Assembly: GCA_030595765.1 (NCBI GenBank)
Contig: JAUVCJ010000067.1
Location: 1 to 10,300, forward strand
Source of the DNA: Thermoplasmatota archaeon
Lineage (GTDB): Archaea; Thermoplasmatota; Thermoplasmata; GCA-020350865; JAUVCJ01
Reading direction: 5' to 3'
Length of the DNA stretch: 10,300 bases
The notes beneath the pieces are model-generated. The model ran no database searches. It saw nothing but the letters and a program-made list of their open reading frames with translations, and was not told the origin of the DNA. The translations under genes and the position numbers were made by a program. This document shows, piece by piece, positions 5,271-10,300 of this stretch (positions are counted from its first letter, which is position 1; every line of letters begins with the position of its first letter).

Positions 5271-7163
5271 ATCACCGATCCTGAAGAGAAACAACAACAG
5301 TGCGTTAATTGTCTGTCATCAGATGTGAGATTTATCTCTGAATATGGCAGATGGTACTGCGAGGATTGCAAACAATACCTGCCTGATGAAGCGCCTGATG
5401 CGCTTTCAAAGCCCTCGCCACCTCCACCGCCTGCACAAAGGAGAGTGGAAGCAACTCCACCTCCAAGGGCAAGACCTACAGCAGGCGCGGCTCCTGCAAG
5501 AGCTGCTACTAGAGCTCCTGCTAGGGCTCCATCTAGGACATCTCCCCCCTCACAAAGACCAGCACAAAAAACCACCCCCAAGAAGAAGAGTCGAAAAGGT
5601 GCTGTTACTGCCGTTTTAGCGCTTCTGCTGGTTGGTTCGCTGTTCTTTTCCTGGCCCTATGTTGAACCCCTTCTGGCCGGGGAAAAGTCTATTGAAGAGG
5701 TCGTGGACCCCGTTTCTAATTTAATCCTGTCCAGTCTAGGGGGGAGTCTAAGCCTCAGCGACGAAACAAAGCTAGAGATACCAGCACATTCACTCCCTCA
5801 AGACACTAATATCAGTATGGCAAAAACAGACAATTATGGTACCATTTCCTCCCAGAACACCCTGGCCAGCCAAGTTTACGAACTTGGGCCTGAAGGCACT
5901 ACATTCTCCTCCGACCACAAACCCACCTTGACCATACCCTATGACGAGAGCCAGATACCAGCCGGTGTTCTAGAGGATAACCTGGGTCTTTACCAGCAGG
6001 GCAAGGATGGTAAATGGACAAAGGTGCCAGGGTCTCAGGTGTCACCGAGCAACAACAAGGTCAGTGGCAAGATCTCGCATTTTTCCAAGTACGCGGTCAT
6101 GATCGGACCCAAGCCCGACCGCTCTGTGATGGTGGACATACACTCACTTCTCGATCCCGCTACCGAAGCTCGAACATACAATCAGGGCTCCACTTCGGCA
6201 AAGGTACAGAATATATATGGCACCCTCATCGACCAGGAATTCTATTCTCGTGGACTGCAGCAAAATATCCAGGTTGCATCAAGTTGCGCAAGTGGAAGCA
6301 GAGAGGATCCAGGATACTTTGCACTCGACACCGCCCAGAGTATAAACATCTCCAACCATGGCTCAACTGGCATGGTAATGGCAAAGATGGATGGGCCTCA
6401 GGGTCTTGGAAATATAATAGAAACTGTTGAATCATGGGAAGAAACGGATGGAATGGATGGAATATTCCCGGGTTCGATCGAACTTGAACAGGGCTATTAC
6501 AAGTTCACCTGCATGTCTTCAAATGCGTATGAAAGCGAAGTTCGTGTTGAATTCTCAGGTTCGGTTGAGTTTGGCGGGAAGGCTATTATAATACACAACG
6601 GAGTTGCCCAGCCCATCGACCCAAACAACCTCTTTGATGATGGATTGCATGAAGATGGAGGTGCCAATGATGGTATTTGGGCCTTTGAAGGGATAATCGT
6701 CCTTTCCGGGGGGATCAACGCCATATCGGTCCGCTCCCATGACACAGGTGCCAACGTGATAGGAGAGAGCTACCCGTTCACGGTTAATGCTTCCATCCCT
6801 TTAACAGATGTCCGGATAATGCTTACTTGGGATTCGGATATGGATCTGGATCTGCACGTCAGGGATCCAGAAGGAAGGACTGCCTATTGGAATAACAAGC
6901 TTGCAATAACCCCAGGCGGTGCCCTGGATGTCGATGACAGAGATGGATACGGGCCTGAGACATTCACCCTGATCCATGCAGCCGTTGGAACCTATAACAT
7001 AACTGTGGCGCTCTATGGGGCAAGTGAGGTCAACCCACCCTCAGATTCAAACGCCACCATAGTCCTGGAGCTAGCTGGACAGGACCGCATCATAAAAACA
7101 CATCTATTCAGAAGTCATGAGATCGGTGTTATCTGGTATGTTACCGATTTTGATATAGAGTAA
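5271..7163 (+). CDS. Zinc-ribbon, single-pass surface protein with ZU5 and DUF2135 domains; non-standard start
   Basis: Counted from ATC at 5271, the 630-residue product begins with a zinc ribbon (C11-x2-C14-x15-C30-x2-C33). A Pro/Ala/Arg-rich linker follows (about 46-108), then a basic patch and one membrane helix (about 110-129). The rest should be outside the cell: a ZU5-like domain (about 155-277, with LGGSLSL, GPEGTTFS and SHFSKYAV), an unassigned beta-rich middle, a DDGLHEDGGANDGIW segment (457-471) typical of calcium- or adhesin-associated beta modules, and a DUF2135/YfaP-like domain (about 512-610, with LTWDSDMDLDLHV and GYGPETFTL). No ATG, GTG or TTG lies in frame between the stop at 5241 and GTG 5325, and a start at 5325 would destroy the zinc ribbon. 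ATC with its strong Shine-Dalgarno is the best candidate. A sequence error or frame change from ATG 5257 is the alternative. Function unknown; an envelope sensor or adhesin is a guess. Confidence 0.8.
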   Translation: MTDPEEKQQQCVNCLSSDVRFISEYGRWYCEDCKQYLPDEAPDALSKPSPPPPPAQRRVEATPPPRARPTAGAAPARAATRAPARAPSRTSPPSQRPAQKTTPKKKSRKGAVTAVLALLLVGSLFFSWPYVEPLLAGEKSIEEVVDPVSNLILSSLGGSLSLSDETKLEIPAHSLPQDTNISMAKTDNYGTISSQNTLASQVYELGPEGTTFSSDHKPTLTIPYDESQIPAGVLEDNLGLYQQGKDGKWTKVPGSQVSPSNNKVSGKISHFSKYAVMIGPKPDRSVMVDIHSLLDPATEARTYNQGSTSAKVQNIYGTLIDQEFYSRGLQQNIQVASSCASGSREDPGYFALDTAQSINISNHGSTGMVMAKMDGPQGLGNIIETVESWEETDGMDGIFPGSIELEQGYYKFTCMSSNAYESEVRVEFSGSVEFGGKAIIIHNGVAQPIDPNNLFDDGLHEDGGANDGIWAFEGIIVLSGGINAISVRSHDTGANVIGESYPFTVNASIPLTDVRIMLTWDSDMDLDLHVRDPEGRTAYWNNKLAITPGGALDVDDRDGYGPETFTLIHAAVGTYNITVALYGASEVNPPSDSNATIVLELAGQDRIIKTHLFRSHEIGVIWYVTDFDIE

Positions 7164-7165
7164 CC

Positions 7166-7365
7166 TAACCTTCAACTACTGCCTACTAACTGCTATCTAC
7201 CCGACCTGCCTGCAAACTGCCACTTGCCTACCGATACCTGCTCGACCTGCCTGCAAACTACCACTTACCCACCTATGCCTGCCCGACCTGCCTGCAAACA
7301 GCCACTTACCTAACGCATCTGCCAGATATGTCTTCAACTGCCACTTACCTACTGCTACACGCCTC
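7166..7365. repeat. Degenerate 41-bp tandem repeat, about 4.5 units
   Basis: The core CGACCTGCCTGCAAAC starts at 7202, 7243 and 7284, exactly 41 bp apart, followed each time by a CCACTTRCC-like segment. A weaker copy lies 41 bp upstream (CTTCAACTACTGCC near 7170) and another 39 bp after the last core (TCTTCAACTGCCACTTACC at 7331). The plus strand is pyrimidine-rich and poor in G. It begins just after the stop of the surface protein and codes for nothing obvious. Confidence 0.85.
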
Positions 7366-7397
7366 TCTCTTTCCAAAATATATATAGAAAAAATATG

Positions 7398-7533
7398 TTA
7401 GGAGCCTGTCCGAGAAATAGAACACACCATCGCAGATTGAGCTTTTGTTGCAAAAAATTGGGGCGCCCTCACGGTCACATGCAGTTTCATGAAGAAAAAA
7501 CGAGGAAAATGTGATTACTCGGGCAGGCTCTTA
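7398..7533. mobile_element. MITE-like element with terminal inverted repeats
   Basis: Left end 7399-7418 and the reverse complement of right end 7514-7533 match at 17 of 20 bases (core GAGCCTG[T/C]CCGAG). TTA flanks both sides (7398-7400 and 7531-7533), as a 3-bp target duplication would. The interior of about 130 bp has no ORF of note and carries GGGCGCCC (7461-7468). This fits a non-autonomous miniature element moved by a transposase elsewhere. A large terminator or structured RNA between the two convergent genes is the main alternative. Confidence 0.6.
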
Positions 7534-7610
7534 GATGGAAGCAAAAATAATCGCGGGATCATTTATTGCGAGAGAATGAGATAGCTTGGGAAAATAGCTT
7601 GGAAAAAACA
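7534..7610. other. Downstream spacer of the minus-strand membrane protein, with T-tract on that strand
   Basis: Immediately after the minus-strand stop there is a run of six A (7603-7608), which is a T-tract on the transcribed-sense minus strand and could act as an archaeal T-rich terminator. ATAGCTTGGGAAA/ATAGCTTGGAAA is a short direct repeat at 7581-7606. No gene is seen here. Confidence 0.3.
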
Positions 7611-9173
7611 TTACAATTTCTTGGACAAGAGGTCTGATACAATGTCCTTGATAGCAACCAACTTGGAAAGGTCTCCATCCCAGTCTCTTAGGGTCTGACC
7701 AAATCTGCGGTGTATGGTTTTTAGGCTCCTTTTCATCTCTTTTCGCAGGTCAGCAGGTTCCATCCCGGATATAACAGTTGCAAGATAGCATCTGGGGCCG
7801 TATTCGATCAGAACCCTTAGCCTTCCGTACTGTATCTCGTCCAGTTCTCCCTCCTCATGGCTCTTGAACGAGTCCTTGACAAAGTCCCTGATGACTGTAA
7901 GCATGCCTGTTAGGATGTCATCGTCCACTCCGGGTTTGAGCCGCCTGGTGGAGTGATTGATCAGAAGGCCTGTTGTGGTGATTACAAACACATCCTCTAT
8001 AGCATACGGGTCCTTCAACTTTTTCTGCTCTGGCAGTAATACCTTTTTCTTGTACATGGCCAGAGTGATTGACCAGGAAACGAACATGGCCAGATAGGTT
8101 ATCCAGAATAGCAATACATAGAACAGAAAATCAACTGAGACTATAATCCATTCAGATTGCTTATCCAGAAGAATGGTTTGCATGGTGTCTTTTATCTGTG
8201 GGAGAGCAAAGAGAGCCGTGAGCAATCCAAAGATGACTATATTGGATATATTCCTAGTGGTCAGGTCCTCCACCTCAAGGAATTTGCTCTGGAGTGTAGC
8301 CTTGTGCCTGACGTGTATCAGGCTGAAGTAGAAGCCCTGGACAAACATGCCAGCACCCATGGCAAACATTAGGAATATCAAGGGTTCCAGTGTGAGAAAT
8401 AGATCGAACGGGACATCAGTTGCAGGCCTAGCCAGACCTCCATTGGTAATCTCATTCCATCTGGCCTCTGAGCCCGAATATATCAGCCCAGCGATCATAA
8501 GCACCATCAGGAGGATCTCCACCGATATCAATATCTTGCGAATTCTATCTAATTCCTTAATTTTTCTCCTTTCCACTGCAAATCCAGAGATGTTGAGGGG
8601 TTTTGGGGCCGCCCTTTCATTCTTCTCCTGCTCTCGCTTGCCCAGCTCCGACTCCAGAAGATATTTCATCTCCTCTTCTCTCTGTTTCATCTCAGCTAGC
8701 ATCTTCTTTCGATCCTGCTCCATCTTGACCCGCTCTTCCTTTATGACGTCTAGAGTGGTCTTGCGGGTCCTGCGCTTGACTTTGACACCATCAACCTGCC
8801 TTCTAAGGTCGTCCATGTTGTATTCTCTTACAGATTCTCCCTTATCAGTTGATGCTGTTTCTTGAGATGGGCCGAATTGTTGTCCACAGCTGGGGCAGGG
8901 ATCTGATAAACTGAAAATGATCTCGGAGCATGTAGGGCATTGATATGCCTGTCCAGCCTGTTCGTTAGAGGCGACCCCTGAACAGTTAGGGCAGTATTCG
9001 TTAGGGTCTGTCAGAATGGTGGAGCAACCGCTACACTGGTATAGAACACCAGAGCTAGGTTGTGTTTGCTGTTGAGCGAATTTTTGCCCACAATATGGAC
9101 ATGGTCCATTGGCGCTGAACATGACACCAGAACAACTGGGGCATTGATAGGTAGTAGCATTATTATTTGCCAT
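7611..9173 (-). CDS. Triple zinc-ribbon, coiled-coil, multi-pass membrane protein with C-terminal cytosolic domain
   Basis: The 520-residue product starts with three zinc ribbons of the form C-x2-C-x10-C-x2-C (C11/14/25/28, C47/50/61/64, C79/82/93/96) joined by Gln/Ser-rich linkers. A highly charged coiled coil (about 139-189) follows, then about four hydrophobic segments (214-234, 257-286, 310-328, 342-374, the second and last long enough for more than one pass). The tail domain of about 110 residues (392-499) has DVFVITTTGLLINHSTRRLKP, then DDDILTGMLTVIRDFVKDSF and a closing DWDGDL. The tail resembles longin/roadblock-like sensory folds repeatedly seen in archaeal membrane proteins; this fold call is inference. 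The start ATG 9173 is favoured over an in-frame TTG at 9191 because a TTAAAT element near 9207 predicts transcription from about 9181. It converges on the zinc-ribbon surface protein. Function is not known. Confidence 0.88.
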   Translation of the reverse strand: MANNNATTYQCPSCSGVMFSANGPCPYCGQKFAQQQTQPSSGVLYQCSGCSTILTDPNEYCPNCSGVASNEQAGQAYQCPTCSEIIFSLSDPCPSCGQQFGPSQETASTDKGESVREYNMDDLRRQVDGVKVKRRTRKTTLDVIKEERVKMEQDRKKMLAEMKQREEEMKYLLESELGKREQEKNERAAPKPLNISGFAVERRKIKELDRIRKILISVEILLMVLMIAGLIYSGSEARWNEITNGGLARPATDVPFDLFLTLEPLIFLMFAMGAGMFVQGFYFSLIHVRHKATLQSKFLEVEDLTTRNISNIVIFGLLTALFALPQIKDTMQTILLDKQSEWIIVSVDFLFYVLLFWITYLAMFVSWSITLAMYKKKVLLPEQKKLKDPYAIEDVFVITTTGLLINHSTRRLKPGVDDDILTGMLTVIRDFVKDSFKSHEEGELDEIQYGRLRVLIEYGPRCYLATVISGMEPADLRKEMKRSLKTIHRRFGQTLRDWDGDLSKLVAIKDIVSDLLSKKL

Positions 9174-9200
9174 GGCAGAATCATTCGTCAATGATTTGGA

Positions 9201-9216
9201 ATGGATTTAAGTCTTG
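9201..9216 (-). promoter_or_regulatory. Probable TATA region of the triple zinc-ribbon gene
   Basis: On the minus strand this reads ACTTAAATCC. Its centre is about 34 bp before ATG 9173, giving a leader of under ten bases and no visible Shine-Dalgarno. Confidence 0.35.
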
Positions 9217-9228
9217 CTGAATATGAAT

Positions 9229-9261
9229 TGTATTAGAAGAGCAAACTGTATTAGAAGAGCA
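9229..9261. repeat. Two 15-bp direct repeats, 18-bp period
   Basis: TGTATTAGAAGAGCA is present at 9229-9243 and again at 9247-9261. It lies in the gap upstream of the triple zinc-ribbon gene. Confidence 0.7.
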
Positions 9262-9289
9262 TTAGCATTGTATAAACACTGTGCTGCCA

Positions 9290-9324
9290 CCGAACTAGCA
9301 CCATACAAGCGCCGAACTAGCACC
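9290..9324. repeat. Two 13-bp direct repeats, 22-bp period
   Basis: CCGAACTAGCACC is present at 9290-9302 and 9312-9324, followed by further degenerate GAACTAG units to about 9350. The gap 9192-9348 holds these repeats and no gene. Confidence 0.7.
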
Positions 9325-9348
9325 GAATTAGAATTGAACTAGCCTGAA

Positions 9349-9660
9349 CTATTTTTTATCTAGTTCCTCACGCCTGCCGATCCTCTTAATCCCCAGCCGG
9401 ATCTGGTCACCTGATTTGAGTATGCCTTCATCTACTAGAGGCCCAGTTATGGGTGCAAGAAGGCCAGGATCAGTAGTTTTGTGGACCTGGGTCTTAAACG
9501 TTATCACCTTGTCAACCACCCTGCTTCCCCTGATAATCTGGAGAACCTCAAGCCAAAGCGTGTCCCCTTCCAAAATGTCCTGATGGTTGCATATAGGCTC
9601 TGGAAGCGTAATGGACATCCCGTGCTCCTTTGATTCTGATATCTCTAATTTGAACGGCAT
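9349..9660 (-). CDS. Unrecognised 103-residue protein with two LxxGD-type units
   Basis: No family is recognised. The product is soluble, has no signal peptide or membrane helix and has a single cysteine (C24). Two similar segments stand out: ILEGDTLWLEVLQI (29-42) and ILKSGDQIRLGIKRI (80-94), a pattern of loop, GD turn and amphipathic beta strand reminiscent of AbrB-like or double-psi small beta-barrels. This suggests an internal duplication, but the resemblance is weak. The tail is strongly basic/acidic (GRREELDKK). The ATG at 9660 has no Shine-Dalgarno, while a T-rich TATA-like element (TTTTTATCC on the minus strand, about 9687-9696) would place transcription within a few bases of it. It is divergent from the amphi-Trp gene, with 119 bp between them. 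The frame is clean and the composition protein-like, so it is probably a real gene. Confidence 0.65.
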   Translation of the reverse strand: MPFKLEISESKEHGMSITLPEPICNHQDILEGDTLWLEVLQIIRGSRVVDKVITFKTQVHKTTDPGLLAPITGPLVDEGILKSGDQIRLGIKRIGRREELDKK

Positions 9661-9747
9661 GGTATCAACAGAGAAAAGCCCTTGATTGGATAAAAAGGTT
9701 GGCCGAGGGCATTCACGGTATACAATTTCACATTACCCCTGTGAAAA

Positions 9748-9756
9748 CTTAAAATA
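9748..9756 (+). promoter_or_regulatory. TATA box of the amphi-Trp gene
   Basis: CTTAAAATA is centred 28 bp before ATG 9780, so the transcript is predicted to begin at or next to the ATG. No Shine-Dalgarno is present, consistent with leaderless translation. Confidence 0.5.
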
Positions 9757-9779
9757 GCGCATCAATCATCTATATTTCA

Positions 9780-9995
9780 ATGAGAACAAAAGTGGAAGAG
9801 GATATTGAAAAGAACTATTCGAAGCAAGCATTCATAAACCGTTTGAGAAGATTGGCCGATGCTATCGAGGAGAGCGAACCATTTCTCATCCAGGTAGGCG
9901 GCAGAAGGGTAAGAGTACCGGTCAGCGCAATAACCAGCATAGAGTTCGAGAAGGATAGTAGCGTTCGAGAGCTGGAGTTCCAACTCAAATGGTAA
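9780..9995 (+). CDS. Amphi-Trp domain-containing protein, 71 aa
   Basis: The whole protein is one amphi-Trp domain. An amphipathic helix with KQAFINRLRRLADAIEES (about 15-32) is followed by short strands (FLIQVGGRRVRVPV) and the diagnostic ending LEFQLKW with a C-terminal tryptophan. These small proteins are widespread in archaea and some bacteria; their biochemical role is not established. Length and start fit the family. The gene stands alone, with its own TATA box and no downstream partner on the same strand within about 290 bp. A minus-strand frame covers it completely but is judged a shadow. Confidence in family is high, in function none. Confidence 0.88.
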   Translation: MRTKVEEDIEKNYSKQAFINRLRRLADAIEESEPFLIQVGGRRVRVPVSAITSIEFEKDSSVRELEFQLKW

Positions 9996-10214
9996 TGTGC
10001 GACCTCTGGAATCAATAACGCTTATGGGTTCGATTAAAAACTGTCCAAGCTGAAGTTTAGTCCATGCTATGTGCTTGCTGAGGGTCACGCATTCGGTGTT
10101 GAAGTTTCTGTGTTGAATATTTAGCTTAAATTTGGAGCCATTGCTAGATTTTATGCAAAGACGCGCTACCTCGCGAAAAATGTTTGTATTCATTGTGAAA
10201 TTGGATTGAATTTA
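9996..10214. other. Gap without a convincing gene
   Basis: No plus-strand frame of note exists. A minus-strand frame starts at ATG 10193 and runs leftwards through the amphi-Trp gene; its first 66 residues lie in this gap but match nothing recognisable, and there is no Shine-Dalgarno. The gap is therefore left unassigned. Confidence 0.4.
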
Positions 10215-10235
10215 TTTCACGATACTTTCACGATA
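10215..10235. promoter_or_regulatory. Two 10-bp direct repeats at one-turn spacing
   Basis: TTTCACGATA occurs at 10215-10224 and 10226-10235, 11 bp apart, so both copies face the same side of the helix. They lie just upstream of the TATA box at 10248, the usual place for an activator site on the plus strand. Confidence 0.5.
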
Positions 10236-10247
10236 AATGGTTAAAAA

Positions 10248-10281
10248 TATAAATACCATAAGTGCGATGTAGTATCGCACT
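10248..10281 (+). promoter_or_regulatory. TATA box with a perfect palindromic operator over the transcription start
   Basis: TATAAATA at 10248-10255 predicts a start near 10278. AGTGCGAT (10261-10268) and ATCGCACT (10274-10281) are perfect inverted arms around a 5-base centre and cover the space from just after the TATA to that start. A dimeric regulator bound there would block polymerase, so a repressor operator is the natural reading. Confidence 0.6.
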
Positions 10282-10285
10282 AGGG

Positions 10286-10300
10286 ATGCACAACCTTGGA
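10286..10300 (+). CDS. Possible start of a gene cut by the right edge
   Basis: An ATG at 10286 lies about 8 bases after the predicted transcription start and opens a frame (MHNLG) to the edge of the window. A GTG at 10262 in the same frame falls inside the palindrome, before the start of transcription, and is unlikely. Only five codons are visible, so nothing can be said about the product. Confidence 0.3.

Noticed and set aside
7202..7365. CRISPR array
   Set aside because: The 41-bp units are contiguous and decay gradually, with no unique spacers between constant repeats and no cas genes nearby.
8347..8865. 172-codon plus-strand frame
   Set aside because: It is antisense to the triple zinc-ribbon protein; its Ser/Arg/Leu-rich sequence mirrors the coiled coil and membrane helices.
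9777..10193. 138-codon minus-strand frame
   Set aside because: It fully overlaps the clear amphi-Trp gene on the other strand, matches no known family and has no Shine-Dalgarno. Only its first 66 codons lie in free space.

Overview
The window looks like the chromosome of a euryarchaeon, most likely of the Thermoplasmata/Methanomassiliicoccales kind (moderate confidence). The archaeal signs are TATA-box promoters placed so that several transcripts would start at or just before the ATG (leaderless), an amphi-Trp domain protein, a short AbrB-type regulator, and two membrane proteins built from cytoplasmic zinc ribbons plus other modules. No rRNA, tRNA, CRISPR array or intact transposase gene was seen.

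Layout. Positions 1-848 (minus strand): a 44-residue four-cysteine protein, whose stop abuts the ATG of a tandem-domain GNAT acetyltransferase that runs off the left edge. A TATA element at 874-883 appears to serve this operon and the divergent cysS-like gene (920-2155), which lacks the C-terminal anticodon-binding part of a normal cysteinyl-tRNA synthetase. Next come a TauE/SafE-type exporter (2301-3056) and a 59-residue AbrB-type protein (3196-3375). An ETHE1-like metallo-beta-lactamase-fold hydrolase (3478-4092, minus) follows, divergent from folD (4307-5203) across a repeat-filled gap. At 5271-7163 lies a large single-pass surface protein (zinc ribbon, Pro/Ala-rich linker, membrane helix, ZU5, DUF2135) with no conventional start codon in frame. 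It converges with a second zinc-ribbon membrane protein (7611-9173, minus). The 447-bp gap between them holds a 41-bp tandem repeat and a 130-bp MITE-like element. The right end has an unrecognised 103-residue protein (minus), a divergent amphi-Trp protein, a 290-bp stretch with no convincing gene, and a promoter with a perfect palindrome just before the edge.

How the genes fit together. folD makes one-carbon folates. CysRS, an ETHE1-like enzyme and a TauE-type exporter lie close together and could share a sulfur/persulfide theme, but they are not one operon, so this is a hypothesis. The two zinc-ribbon membrane proteins are the most unusual genes and may be a functional pair at the cell envelope. 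Four intergenic gaps carry unrelated short tandem repeats.
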